Shown in pieces: positions 24,745 through 33,888 of a stretch of 64,000 nucleotides of DNA. The notes under the pieces are model-generated. The model did no database searches. It saw only the letters and a list, made by a program, of their open reading frames with translations, and had not been told where the DNA came from. The position numbers and the translations under genes are program-made. The stretch spans positions 62,001 through 126,000 of the forward strand of contig NZ_JALGBX010000018.1 of NCBI RefSeq assembly GCF_022808175.1. Reading direction: 5' to 3'. Origin of the DNA: Streptomyces sp. AP-93 (GTDB taxonomy: Bacteria; Actinomycetota; Actinomycetes; Streptomycetales; Streptomycetaceae). The stretch's first letter is position 1. Each line of letters starts with the position of its first letter.

Positions 24745-26208
24745 ATGACCCAGTCCTCTGTGGAGCCCAAGACCAGTGCGGAGGGAGCCGGAGACGGCTC
24801 TTCTACTCCCGCTGGACAGTCTTGGCTCGACCGGTACTTTCACATCAGCAAGCGCGGATCCAAGGTCGGCAACGAGGTTCGTGGCGGTATCACGACCTTC
24901 ATGGCCATGGCCTACATCCTCCTGCTGAACCCCCTGCTCCTTTCGGGCAAGGACGTCGCGGGCGACACGATGGCCGCCTCGGCGATCATCACCGCCACGG
25001 CGTTCGCCGCAGCCGTCACGACGCTCCTCATGGGCTTCGTCGGCAAGGTCCCGCTCGCGCTCGCCGCCGGTCTCTCCGTGTCCGGCGTGCTGGCCTCGCA
25101 GGTAGCCCCCCAGATGACCTGGCCGCAGGCCATGGGCATGTGCGTGGTCTACGGCGTCGTGATCTGTCTCCTGGTCGTCACCGGCCTCCGCGAGATGATC
25201 ATGAACGCGATCCCCCTCGCGCTCAAGCACGCCATCACCATGGGCATCGGCCTCTTCGTCGCCCTGATCGGCTTCGTGAAGGCGGGCTTCGTCGGCAACG
25301 GCGGGGAGTTCATGCCCCCCGTCCAGCTCGGTGCGACCGGTGAACTCTCCGGTTGGCCCGTCCTGCTCTTCGCCGTCACCCTGATCGCCATCTTCATGCT
25401 CCAGGCGCGGAAGATCCCCGGCGCGATCCTGATCGGCATCGTCGGCGGCACGGTCCTCGCCGCGATCCTCAACGCCATCGTGGACATCGACCCGAAGGCC
25501 TGGAAGAACGGCGCCCCGGAGCTCACCGGCTCCGCGGTCTCGGCGCCGGACTTCTCCCTCTTCGGTGACGTCTCCTTCGGCGGCTGGGGCGACGTCGGCT
25601 ACATGACGGTCGGCATGATCGTCTTCACCCTGGTGCTCGCCGGCTTCTTCGACGCGATGGCCACCATCATCGGCGTCGGCACCGAGGCCAAGCTCGCCGA
25701 CGACAAGGGCCGCATGCCGGGCCTGTCCAAGGCGCTGTTCATCGACGGTGCCGGTGGCGCCATCGGTGGCGTCGCGGGTGGCTCCGGCCAGACCGTGTTC
25801 GTCGAGTCCGCCACCGGCGTCGGTGAGGGTGCCCGCACAGGCCTCGCCTCCGTCGTCACCGGCCTCTTCTTCGCCGCTTGCCTCTTCTTCACCCCGATCA
25901 CGCAGATCGTCCCGGGTGAGGTCGCCTCCGCGGCCCTCGTCGTCATCGGCGCGATGATGATGCAGAACGCCCGCCACGTGGACTGGGCCGACAGCTCGAC
26001 CGCGATCCCGGTCTTCCTGACCGTCGTGGTCATGCCCTTCACCTACTCGATCACCGCCGGTGTCGCCGCGGGTGTCATCTCCTTCGTCGCCATCAAGGTC
26101 GCTCAGGGCAAGGCGCGCGAGATCGGTGCCTTCATGTGGGCGCTGACCGGAATCTTCCTGGTCTTCTTCGCGCTCCACCCGATCGAGGGCTGGCTCGGGG
26201 TCAGCTGA
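24745..26208 (+). CDS. NCS2 family purine permease (AzgA-like)
   Basis: A 487-residue membrane transporter with 12-14 predicted helices. The AzgA-like NCS2 signatures are EVRGGITTFMAMAYILLLNPLLLS near the N-terminus, FFDAMATIIGVGTEA and a Gly-rich FIDGAGGAIGGVAGGSGQTVFVESATGVGEGARTGLASVVTG. It is predicted to import hypoxanthine, guanine, adenine or xanthine by proton symport. The start is ATG 24745 with GGGAG 11 nt upstream. Its position between xanthine dehydrogenase and XdhC indicates that it supplies purines for catabolism. Its long leader suggests separate regulation. Confidence 0.93.
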   Translation: MTQSSVEPKTSAEGAGDGSSTPAGQSWLDRYFHISKRGSKVGNEVRGGITTFMAMAYILLLNPLLLSGKDVAGDTMAASAIITATAFAAAVTTLLMGFVGKVPLALAAGLSVSGVLASQVAPQMTWPQAMGMCVVYGVVICLLVVTGLREMIMNAIPLALKHAITMGIGLFVALIGFVKAGFVGNGGEFMPPVQLGATGELSGWPVLLFAVTLIAIFMLQARKIPGAILIGIVGGTVLAAILNAIVDIDPKAWKNGAPELTGSAVSAPDFSLFGDVSFGGWGDVGYMTVGMIVFTLVLAGFFDAMATIIGVGTEAKLADDKGRMPGLSKALFIDGAGGAIGGVAGGSGQTVFVESATGVGEGARTGLASVVTGLFFAACLFFTPITQIVPGEVASAALVVIGAMMMQNARHVDWADSSTAIPVFLTVVVMPFTYSITAGVAAGVISFVAIKVAQGKAREIGAFMWALTGIFLVFFALHPIEGWLGVS

Positions 26209-26290
26209 CCCCGGCTGATCCGATCAGTACCAAAAGCCGCACCCTCCACGTATCCGATACTGGAATCTGAACCCCTCCGAGGAGGCCCCC

Positions 26291-27454
26291 ATGCTGGATA
26301 TCGCCGAAGAACTGAACCGGTGGGTCGAGCAGGGACGTGACTTCGCCGTCGCCACGGTCGTGGCGGTCGGCGGGAGCGCACCCAGGCAGCCCGGAGCGGC
26401 CCTCGCCGTCGACAGTGACGGCACGGCCATCGGTTCGGTCTCCGGTGGATGCGTGGAGGGTGCGGTGTACGAGCTGTGCCAGCAGGCGCTGGAGGACGGC
26501 GAGACCGTCCAGGAGCGCTTCGGGTACAGCGATGACGATGCCTTCGCCGTCGGTCTGACCTGCGGCGGAATCATCGACATCCTCGTGACCCCGGTCCCCG
26601 TGGGCTCTCCCGCACGGGAGGTGTTCGCGGCCTCGCTGGCCGCCGCCGCCCGCGGGGAGGCGGCGGCGGTCGCCCGGATCGCCGAGGGCCCGGCCGAGCT
26701 CATGGGCCGCGCCGTACTCGTCCGGGGCGAAGGCTCCTACGAGGGCGGGTTCGGCGGTCACCCCGAGCTGGACCGCGCCATCGCCGACGAGGCGCGGGCC
26801 ATGCTCGATGCCGGCAAGACCGGTGTGCTGGAGATCGGCGCCGACGGCCGCCTCTGCGGAGAGCCGCTCAAGGTGCTCGTCGAGTCCAGCGTCCCGCCGC
26901 CGCGGATGATCGTCTTCGGGGCCATCGACTTCGCCTCCGCCCTGGTGCGGATCGGCAAGTTCCTCGGCTACCGGGTGACGCTGTGCGACGCCCGGCCCGT
27001 CTTCGCCACGAAGAAGCGTTTCCCCGAAGCGGACGAGATCGTGGTCGACTGGCCGCACCGCTACCTTGAGGAGCAGTCCTCCGCCGGTACGGTCGACGGC
27101 CGGACGGTCCTCTGCGTCCTCACGCACGACGCCAAGTTCGATGTCCCGCTCCTCGAACTGGCCCTCAAACTTCCCGTCGCCTACGTCGGCGCCATGGGCT
27201 CCCGCCGCACCCACGAGGACCGCAACAAGCGGCTCCGCGAGGTCGGTGTGACCGAGCTCGAACTGGCCCGGCTGCGCTCCCCGATCGGCCTGGACCTCGG
27301 GGCCCGTTCCCCGGAGGAGACCGCGCTGTCCATCGCCGCCGAGATCGTCGCCAACCGGCGCGGCGGCACCGGCGTGGCCCTGACCGGCGCGCACATCCCG
27401 ATCCACCCGGACGTCGCGAACACGGTGATCAGCAGGATCGGTTCCGTCGCTTGA
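26291..27454 (+). CDS. xdhC: XdhC/CoxI family molybdenum cofactor insertion factor
   Basis: A 387-residue protein. The N-terminal XdhC/CoxI domain (DFAVATVVAVGGSAPRQPGAALAV ... SVSGGCVEGAVYELCQQ ... LTCGGIIDILVTP) includes the conserved SGGCVE and CGG motifs. The C-terminal Rossmann-like XdhC domain contains MIVFGAIDFASALVRIGKFLGYRVTLCDARP and YVGAMGSRRTHEDRNKRL. Such proteins bind the molybdenum cofactor, protect it during sulfuration and hand it to xanthine dehydrogenase. It probably shares a transcript with the permease, 82 bp upstream, and ends before a very strong terminator. Confidence 0.93.
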   Translation: MLDIAEELNRWVEQGRDFAVATVVAVGGSAPRQPGAALAVDSDGTAIGSVSGGCVEGAVYELCQQALEDGETVQERFGYSDDDAFAVGLTCGGIIDILVTPVPVGSPAREVFAASLAAAARGEAAAVARIAEGPAELMGRAVLVRGEGSYEGGFGGHPELDRAIADEARAMLDAGKTGVLEIGADGRLCGEPLKVLVESSVPPPRMIVFGAIDFASALVRIGKFLGYRVTLCDARPVFATKKRFPEADEIVVDWPHRYLEEQSSAGTVDGRTVLCVLTHDAKFDVPLLELALKLPVAYVGAMGSRRTHEDRNKRLREVGVTELELARLRSPIGLDLGARSPEETALSIAAEIVANRRGGTGVALTGAHIPIHPDVANTVISRIGSVA

Positions 27455-27490
27455 AGAGGTGACGAGCTCTAGCTTTCTGGCGCGGTGCGG

Positions 27491-27527
27491 AAAGGGCGCA
27501 ACCCCGTGGGGGTTGCGCCCTTTCGTT
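27491..27527. terminator. Perfect rho-independent terminator closing the purine cluster
   Basis: Perfect 15-bp arms AAAGGGCGCAACCCC (27491-27505) and GGGGTTGCGCCCTTT (27509-27523) with a GTG loop. The A and T ends make it work in both directions. Confidence 0.95.
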
Positions 27528-27582
27528 GTTCCACCTATCTTACCGGCCGGTAACAGCGTCTCCCCGTAACGGAGTTGACCGG

Positions 27583-28872
27583 ATGTTCGCCAGTCGATCG
27601 AGTAACCATCGCGCCTTGTCGGCCGTGGCGGCCGTGGCCGCGCTGGCGCTGGCCGCCCTCGTGGCCGGTCCCGCGCCCGCGGTGGGCGCCGGATTCGCGG
27701 CGGGCACCGGGGCCGCCGGCTCCGGCCCGCGCGAGGTCCTGTTCGTGGGAAACAACTGGGAGGGCACCGCCGACGTCCTCGCCTCCACCGGGAACCTGGC
27801 CAAGGTGGGCCGGATCAACATGATCCCGGACAAGCAGGAGCGGCTCCGGGAGATCTACCTCAACCCGGTGAAACTCGCCTACTTCCTGGGCGTCCGGGCC
27901 ACCGCGGGCGAGGGCCACGACCAGTTCGTGGACGACATGTACACCACCCCGGACGGTTCCGCGGTCGTCGCCTCCCGCCCCAGCTTCGCGGACGTCGTCT
28001 CCATCGACGTCCGCACCGGCCGGGTCAACTGGCGCTTTCCCGTGGCCGGTTACCGGGCCGACCACATGGCGGTCTCCCCGGACGGCACCCGCGTGGCGGT
28101 CTCGGCCTCCACCGCCAACACCGTGCACGTCCTCGACATCGCGACCGGCCGGCAGGCCGGCTCCTTCGCCACCGGCGACAAGCCGCACGAGAACACCTTC
28201 ACCCAGGGCGGCCGCTTCCTGTGGAACAGCTCCATCGGTGACGTGACCTCGGCCCTCGACGCGCCCTGGCTGGACTGGACGAAGGGGGACCGCAGGATCA
28301 CGGTCGCCGACGCGCAGACCCTCCGCCCGGTCCGGGTGATCGACATGCGGGCCCGCCTGGACGCATTCGGGCGCTCCGACCTGTCCGACGCGGTACGGCC
28401 CATGTCCTTCGCCCCGGACGAGTCGCAGCTGTACTTCCAGGTCTCCTTCTTCAACGGCTTCGTCGAGTACGACGTGGCCGCCGACCGGATCACCCGGATC
28501 AAGACCCTCCCCGAGAACCCCGCCACCAGCACCGACCGCACCACGTGGGTCAACGACTCCCGGCACCACGGCATGTCCATGAGCCCGGACGGGTCCAAGC
28601 TGTGCGTCGCGGGGACCATGGACGACTACGTGACCGTCGTGGACCGGGCCACCCTGGAGCAAGGTCCGCTCGTACCCGCCGCCAAGCCGTACTGGGCCAC
28701 GGTCGACGGCGACGGCTCCGGCTGCGTGATCTCCGAGAGCGGCGCCGACCAGGTCACGGCCATCGACTTCGCGACCGGCACCAAGCGGGTGTCCGTACCC
28801 GTCGGCGACCACCCGCAGCGGATCCGCCTCGGACGCGTCCCGGCAGGCTGGACGGGGCCCGCGGCGCGCTGA
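27583..28872 (+). CDS. Secreted YncE-like beta-propeller protein
   Basis: A 429-residue exported protein. ATG 27583 follows a GGAG site. A signal peptide covers about residues 1-40 (HRALSAVAAVAALALAALVAGPAPAVGAG). The rest has repeated blades of the YncE/quinoprotein-amine-dehydrogenase type: DDMYTTPDGSAVVASRPSFADVVSIDVRTG, DHMAVSPDGTRVAVSASTANTVHVLDIATG, HHGMSMSPDGSKLCVAGTMDDYVTVVDRATL and SGCVISESGADQVTAIDFATGTKRVSVPVGDHPQRIR. A seven-bladed propeller is likely. The ligand or partner is unknown; no catalytic motif is seen. The gene appears to be a single transcription unit. Confidence 0.85.
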   Translation: MFASRSSNHRALSAVAAVAALALAALVAGPAPAVGAGFAAGTGAAGSGPREVLFVGNNWEGTADVLASTGNLAKVGRINMIPDKQERLREIYLNPVKLAYFLGVRATAGEGHDQFVDDMYTTPDGSAVVASRPSFADVVSIDVRTGRVNWRFPVAGYRADHMAVSPDGTRVAVSASTANTVHVLDIATGRQAGSFATGDKPHENTFTQGGRFLWNSSIGDVTSALDAPWLDWTKGDRRITVADAQTLRPVRVIDMRARLDAFGRSDLSDAVRPMSFAPDESQLYFQVSFFNGFVEYDVAADRITRIKTLPENPATSTDRTTWVNDSRHHGMSMSPDGSKLCVAGTMDDYVTVVDRATLEQGPLVPAAKPYWATVDGDGSGCVISESGADQVTAIDFATGTKRVSVPVGDHPQRIRLGRVPAGWTGPAAR

Positions 28873-28967
28873 CCCGTAGCCGGCCGGGGCGGGAATGCAC
28901 CCGGCCGTGGCGGGAATCCGCCCCTTATGAAGTGACTGGTCCGCCATGACCGATTAGTCTCCGGATC

Positions 28968-30212
28968 ATGGTGGAGATCCGCGAGGTGCCCGAGTTCGAC
29001 ATCGACCGTGCTCTGGAGCTCGCGTACCTGGTCTTCCACGACCGCCCCGAGAAGGAGGTGCGCGAGCGGCACCGCGAACTGCTCGGCCACTGCCTGCGGA
29101 TCGGGGCCTACGACGGCGACGCGATCGTCGGCTTCATGGCCGCGCACGCGTTCCGGCTCTCGGTGCCAGGGGCGGACCTGTCCTGTCCCGGGCTCACCTT
29201 CGTCTCCGTCGCCCCCACCCACCGCCGGCGCGGCGTGCTGACCGCCCTGATGGACGAGATGCTGCGGCGGGCGGGGGCGGCCGGCAGCCCCGTCGCGGCA
29301 CTGTGGGCCTCCGAGGCCGCCATCTACGGGCGCTTCGGCTACGGCGGCGCCACCCAGGGCGCCACCATCGAGATCGACTCCACCCGGCCGCTGGCCCTGC
29401 GCATCGAGCCGGACCGGCGGCCGCTGCGGCTGGTCGCCACCGCGGACCCCGAGGACGCCGTCGCCGTCGTCGGCCCGTACCACGAGGCGGCCCGCGCGGT
29501 CCGGGCCGGGCGGCCCACCCGCAGCGACCGGCGCTGGACCGAGGAGTGGCTCACCGAGCAGGACGAGGAGGACGAGGAGCTCAGCCCGCCGCGGATCGTC
29601 GTCCTGGGGGAGCCGGGCGAGCCGATCGCGGGCTACGTCCTCTACCGCACGAAGCCGGGGGAGGACTCCGGGGGCGTACGGACCCCGGGCCTGGTCCGGG
29701 TCGACGAGCTGGAGGCCGACACCCCGGAGGCCGCCGCCGCGCTGTGGCAGTGCCTGGCCTCCCTCGACCTCACCGGCCGGGTCATCGCGTGGGGCCGGCC
29801 GGCCGACGACCCGCTGCTGCACTTCGCCGCCGACCGGGACCAGGTCCGGGTCACCTCCGTGTTCCCGGCGCTGTGGCTGCGGCTGGTCGACGTGGCGGCG
29901 GCACTGACCGGGCGCGCGTGGGCCGCGCCCGTGGAACTCGTACTGGAGCTGACCGACGTACGGCTGCCCGCGAACGCGGGGCGGTTCCTCCTGAAGGCCG
30001 GACCGGACGGGGCGGCGTACGAGCCCGCCCCGGGCCGGGCCCCGGACCTGTCCCTGGACGTACGGGAGCTCGCGGCCTGCTACCTCGGCGGGACCCGGGC
30101 CGTCGAACTGGTCGCGGCCGCACTGGTGGTGGAGCACACGTCCGGCGCGGCGGCGGCCCTGGACGCGGGGCTGCGCACCGCGCTGCTCCCGCATACGGCG
30201 GACGAGTTCTGA
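28968..30212 (+). CDS. Eis-like GNAT N-acetyltransferase
   Basis: A 414-residue protein of the Eis (enhanced intracellular survival) type, with two GNAT-like regions and a C-terminal sterol-carrier-like domain. The acetyl-CoA binding signature is VSVAPTHRRRGVLTALMDEMLRRA (about residues 80-103). ALWASEAAIYGRFGYG follows, and the C-terminal carboxylate is Phe (DEF), as in Eis enzymes, where the terminus acts as general base. Relatives acetylate aminoglycosides, lysines or peptides at multiple amines; the physiological substrate here is unknown. It is convergent with the geosmin synthase gene, 13 bp away. Confidence 0.9.
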   Translation: MVEIREVPEFDIDRALELAYLVFHDRPEKEVRERHRELLGHCLRIGAYDGDAIVGFMAAHAFRLSVPGADLSCPGLTFVSVAPTHRRRGVLTALMDEMLRRAGAAGSPVAALWASEAAIYGRFGYGGATQGATIEIDSTRPLALRIEPDRRPLRLVATADPEDAVAVVGPYHEAARAVRAGRPTRSDRRWTEEWLTEQDEEDEELSPPRIVVLGEPGEPIAGYVLYRTKPGEDSGGVRTPGLVRVDELEADTPEAAAALWQCLASLDLTGRVIAWGRPADDPLLHFAADRDQVRVTSVFPALWLRLVDVAAALTGRAWAAPVELVLELTDVRLPANAGRFLLKAGPDGAAYEPAPGRAPDLSLDVRELAACYLGGTRAVELVAAALVVEHTSGAAAALDAGLRTALLPHTADEF

Positions 30213-30225
30213 AGGGCTCGGCAGC

Positions 30226-32454
30226 TCAGCGGGCGGGCAGGGAGATCCGGGCCGCCGACATGCCGAAGCCGGGGCTCAGGACGCCGGTGGAGATCCCGTC
30301 ACCCAGCCGGTGAAGGTCCTCCTCGCGGTAACGCTTCACCTTCTGGTGCCAGTTGAGGATTCCGGCGAGCCAGTCCTGCAACTCGCCGACATAGCTGTCG
30401 AGTCCCGCCCGGGCTCCCTCGTCCAGCTTCCAGTCCTCGTAGAGCAGCGGCAGTTGGGAGGCGATGATGTGCTCGAACTCCTCGGTGCGCTGCGTCATCA
30501 GCGAGTGGCAGATGTGCAGGGCCTCCGCGTAGCCGATGTCGAAGAAGTTGCGGGTCACGAGCACGTAGTTGTGCACCTCGCCCTCGACTTCCACCTCCTT
30601 TTGGTACGAGAAGATGTCGTTCATCAGGCAGGCGGCGTCGGCGACCGCGTTCTCCAGGGAGCGGATGGTGCCGGAGGCGTAGATCTCGGGAGGGATGCCC
30701 CGGCCTGCCTGGCCGAGTCGGCACAGGTACGTGGTGAGGTAGGTGCCGAAGGTGTAGCGGCGCATCTCGGCGTAGTCCACCGGGTCCGGGATGCGGTTCT
30801 GGATCTGGTTCTCCACCTCCCACAGCCAGCTCTCCAGCATGCCCACGAGCGTGGCCCGGAACTCCGTGCGCATGTCGGGGCCCATGTCGCGGCTGGTGCG
30901 CACCCACAGGTCGCCCAGCGAGCGCTCCATCGCGATCGCCGGCGTCGCCTGTTCGGCGTGGTCCACCGGGATCATGGCGATGAGCCGGGCCGTGGCGGCC
31001 TTGGCGGCGGCCAGGTTCTTGGCCTGCGCGAAGACCAGCGGATAGTAGTCGTCGGCGTACGTACCCCAGGTCAGCCAGAGGGCGTTGAGGGTCAGGGCCT
31101 CGGGGGTGGCGTCGGGGTCGATGCCGGCCGAGCAGAGCGCGAAGTCGTAGCCGCGCAGCTTCTCCTCGTTCCAGATCGTCGAGCCGGGGTCGCCGGGCTG
31201 TGGGTGGAGGAGGCCCATCTCCCGGGACCACTCGATGGATTCCTCGCGCGCGCGGATGTGGTGGGGGCTGAGGGTGAGCGGGAACGGCATGTAGATGTCC
31301 GGGACGACGGACGGGCCAGTGCGCTCGAAGGGGGCGTGGGTGAAGGAGCGCCGGCGCAGTTCCATGGCGCGGGGGGCGAGGATGGAGCGGAGGTCGAGCG
31401 CGGTGGTGCCCAGGCCCGTGGGCATGAACGGCAGGGTGAGCGGCGCGGTGGCCCGGGCCTCCTTGTTCATGTAGCGGCTGGAGACCATGTGCCACTCGTG
31501 GCCGCCGGACTGCCAGTCCTGGAGCCCCTTGGCGTAGGCGAGGACGGCGGCGATCTCCGCCGGGTTCATGGCGTGGTCGGCGAAGAGCTGGGGGAGTTCG
31601 GCGAGGGCGGTCTGCTCGAACTGCTGGAGCCGGGAGGTGAGGAGGTCGTTGGAGGCCTCGGCGGCCTCCTGGGTGGTGCAGCCGAGGAAGGTCTCCAGCA
31701 CCAGGATGGCGTTGGAGAGTTCGCCCTCATCGGAGACCTCGCGCTGGTAGGAGAAGATGTCGTTCCTGATGTGCACGGCGTCGGAGAAGGCGTCGCGCAG
31801 CACGCCGAGGGGGCGGGAGTGCGCGACGCGCGCCGGGACCTCCGCGGAAACGAACTCGATGAGCCCGGCCGACCAGGGGGCGCCGCCGACCTTGCGGCGC
31901 ATCTCGATGTATTCGAGGGGGTTGGAGACCCGTCCGATGTTGATGTTGGCGAGTTCCCACATCGACTCGTCGAGCAGGTTCTTGGTGGACAGGGAGAACC
32001 GTTCCCGCCAGTCCATCGACATGGCCGGGACGGTACGGGCCCACAGGTCGGCGAGTCCTGCCTCGACGGGGTTGGTGGCCTCGGGGAACCCGTCGAAGGA
32101 GGGGCCCAGGTCCATCGGCATGAAGGCGCCGAGCCGGTCGAGGTAGGCCTTGGCGCCCGCACGGTCCTGGGAGCGCTTGAACATCTCCAGGAAGTGGTCG
32201 TCGAAGAAGAACACCCACACGTACCAGTCGGTGACCAGGGACAGCGCCTCGCTGCCGCAGTCGGGGTGGGTGTAGGAGCAGAGCAGGGCGTAGTCGTGCG
32301 AGTCGAGGTCGCTCTCCTCCCAGACGCCGGAACCTTCCAGCATCCCGAAGTCGCGGGCCCACTTCTTGGTGTGGACCCTGGCGTCCTCCAGGTGGGGGTT
32401 CAGTCGCGCCGGATAAGGCACATAGAAATCCGGCAGTTGAAACGGCTGCGTCAC
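30226..32454 (-). CDS. geoA: Geosmin synthase (bifunctional terpene cyclase)
   Basis: A 742-residue enzyme with two terpene synthase domains, matching Streptomyces geosmin synthase (about 725-750 residues). The N-terminal domain has the Asp-rich motif DDHFLE at residues 85-90 and the NSE-type motif NDIFSYQRE near 230; it cyclises farnesyl diphosphate to germacradienol. The C-terminal domain has DDYYP at about 468 and a second NDIFSYQKE, and converts germacradienol to geosmin with loss of acetone. The start is GTG 32454, giving the conserved TQPFQLPDFYVPYPARLNPHLE. Geosmin production is usually tied to sporulation. Confidence 0.97.
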   Translation of the reverse strand: MTQPFQLPDFYVPYPARLNPHLEDARVHTKKWARDFGMLEGSGVWEESDLDSHDYALLCSYTHPDCGSEALSLVTDWYVWVFFFDDHFLEMFKRSQDRAGAKAYLDRLGAFMPMDLGPSFDGFPEATNPVEAGLADLWARTVPAMSMDWRERFSLSTKNLLDESMWELANINIGRVSNPLEYIEMRRKVGGAPWSAGLIEFVSAEVPARVAHSRPLGVLRDAFSDAVHIRNDIFSYQREVSDEGELSNAILVLETFLGCTTQEAAEASNDLLTSRLQQFEQTALAELPQLFADHAMNPAEIAAVLAYAKGLQDWQSGGHEWHMVSSRYMNKEARATAPLTLPFMPTGLGTTALDLRSILAPRAMELRRRSFTHAPFERTGPSVVPDIYMPFPLTLSPHHIRAREESIEWSREMGLLHPQPGDPGSTIWNEEKLRGYDFALCSAGIDPDATPEALTLNALWLTWGTYADDYYPLVFAQAKNLAAAKAATARLIAMIPVDHAEQATPAIAMERSLGDLWVRTSRDMGPDMRTEFRATLVGMLESWLWEVENQIQNRIPDPVDYAEMRRYTFGTYLTTYLCRLGQAGRGIPPEIYASGTIRSLENAVADAACLMNDIFSYQKEVEVEGEVHNYVLVTRNFFDIGYAEALHICHSLMTQRTEEFEHIIASQLPLLYEDWKLDEGARAGLDSYVGELQDWLAGILNWHQKVKRYREEDLHRLGDGISTGVLSPGFGMSAARISLPAR

Positions 32455-32677
32455 GGCAGGGTGGGCCTTTCATCTGACTGTCTCGTTGGTTCCTCACGAG
32501 ATCAGCAGGGCACTACCCGTGTTGCCGGTGGGATAAGGGGGAGTTCACTTCATCAGGTGACGCGCGGGTCGTTCTGTGGCGGATGGGGCCGGGGACCGGT
32601 AGTGAGGCTGCCGTGGCGGCCGGGAAGGGGGTCCCCCTCCCCGGCCCGGGGCTGGGTTCCCCTCTCCGGCCCGGGGC

Positions 32678-33415
32678 TCAGGCCCCGGCGGACTTCCGCT
32701 CGTCGAACGCCGGGTAGAACTTGCGCAGCAGGCCGAAGGTCTCGGGGAAGTCGAGCTGGCCGGGGGCGGAGCTGGCGCCGAAGAAGGAGTACGTGATCCG
32801 CGAGCCGAGGGCGGGGAAGAAGACGCGCGAGACCGCTCCGGCCCCGCCCATGGCGATGACGATCAGCCGGGTGTCCTCGGCTCCGGCGCGCAGCAGCAGC
32901 GAGGCCAGCCGCCGGACGTCGTCCTCGGACCGGGCCATGGTGGACACCTTCACCACATCGGCGCCGGCGCTCTTCGCGTCGTCGATGACGGCCTGGAGTT
33001 CCTCGGTGGCCGGGGTGAATTCGAAATTGTGATAGGAGACGAGCGCCACCGTGTCGTGCCGGTGGGCGGCCTCGATCACCTCGGACAGGATTTCCCCGGA
33101 GGAGAGTTCGATGTCCACGGCCTGGACCTGAGGGGCGAGCGCGCGGAACAGTTCGAGGCGCTGCGCCTCGGTGCCCTTCCAGTCGCCGCCTTCGTGGGCG
33201 GACCGGATGGTGGCCAGGACGGGCAGTGCCTTGAACGCGTCCACCTGCGCCAGGACGTGGGCCGTGTCGGTCGCCGCGTACCGGTCGACGCGCAGTTCGG
33301 CCACGTCGACGCCGGCGCTCTTCGCGGCGTGTGCGCGCGGCTCGGTCTCGCTGTCGTCGAAGCTGACGGCCACCAGCGGAATCCCGCCGTCGAGAAGCGC
33401 CCGCAGTGAATTCAT
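32678..33415 (-). CDS. aroD: Type I 3-dehydroquinate dehydratase
   Basis: A 245-residue (beta/alpha)8 enzyme that dehydrates 3-dehydroquinate to 3-dehydroshikimate via a Schiff base. Type I hallmarks are the ELRVD segment (about residues 39-43), the catalytic His in VSYHNFEFTP and the Schiff-base Lys in ADVVKVSTMA. The conserved end GSRITYSFFGASSAPGQLDFPE is also present. Most actinobacteria use the unrelated type II enzyme (AroQ) for aromatic synthesis, so a type I copy may serve catabolism or a secondary pathway. It lies upstream of geoA on the same strand, with 223 bp between. No other shikimate gene is in the window. Confidence 0.92.
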   Translation of the reverse strand: MNSLRALLDGGIPLVAVSFDDSETEPRAHAAKSAGVDVAELRVDRYAATDTAHVLAQVDAFKALPVLATIRSAHEGGDWKGTEAQRLELFRALAPQVQAVDIELSSGEILSEVIEAAHRHDTVALVSYHNFEFTPATEELQAVIDDAKSAGADVVKVSTMARSEDDVRRLASLLLRAGAEDTRLIVIAMGGAGAVSRVFFPALGSRITYSFFGASSAPGQLDFPETFGLLRKFYPAFDERKSAGA

Positions 33416-33638
33416 TTCTTGGTCACAGCCTTTTCGATTCCGATATCCGACGCGACGTACAGGGTGAACGGGGCGGATTATACGTGGAATCGGTAAGGGT
33501 GAGGGGGGACGCCCGCCCCTTGGCCGGAAGGGTGCCCGGCGCGCCCGAGGCGCTGGTGTCGCACCCCGACATGCTTGTCCGATTGTTCTAGGTTTGCCCC
33601 ATCAGTTCATACTTTCGAGTTCCGGGAGAGAGAGACTC

Positions 33639-33857
33639 ATGGCGATCGACCTCGACAAGGTGCTGGACAAGGCGTGGGCAGACAAGCCGCTCGCGGAGGT
33701 GCTCGCGGCGCCGGTGGCCGCGCTCAAGGGAGTCACCGACAAGGACGGCGAGCTGCTCCTCGAAGCGTTCGGGGTGAAGACCGTCGCCGATTTCGGCCAG
33801 CTGAAGTACGCGCGCTGGGCCCAGGCGCTGGTGGCGCTGAACCAGACCACGAAGTAG
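33639..33857 (+). CDS. Small 72-residue protein with a helix-hairpin-helix-like segment
   Basis: ATG 33639 lies just behind GGGAGAGAG. The protein is acidic to neutral and helical, with VLDKAWADKPLAEVLAAPVAALKGVTDKDGELLLEAFGVKTVADFGQLKYARWAQALVAL. The stretch LKGVTDKDGELLLEAFGVKTVADF resembles a helix-hairpin-helix, in which a glycine-rich turn joins two helices, but DNA binding is not shown. Small proteins of this type are conserved among Streptomyces. A hairpin terminator separates it from the convergent hemerythrin gene. Confidence 0.75.
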   Translation: MAIDLDKVLDKAWADKPLAEVLAAPVAALKGVTDKDGELLLEAFGVKTVADFGQLKYARWAQALVALNQTTK

Positions 33858-33864
33858 GCGCGGC

Positions 33865-33888
33865 CGCCGGGTGCCCGGCTACCCGGCG
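33865..33888. terminator. Bidirectional hairpin between convergent genes
   Basis: CGCCGGGT (33865-33872) and ACCCGGCG (33881-33888) form an 8-bp stem. The right arm overlaps the last codons of the hemerythrin gene. Confidence 0.5.

Noticed and set aside
30310..32796. An 828-codon frame opposite geosmin synthase.
   Set aside because: Antisense shadow; geoA is certain from its two Asp-rich and two NSE motifs.
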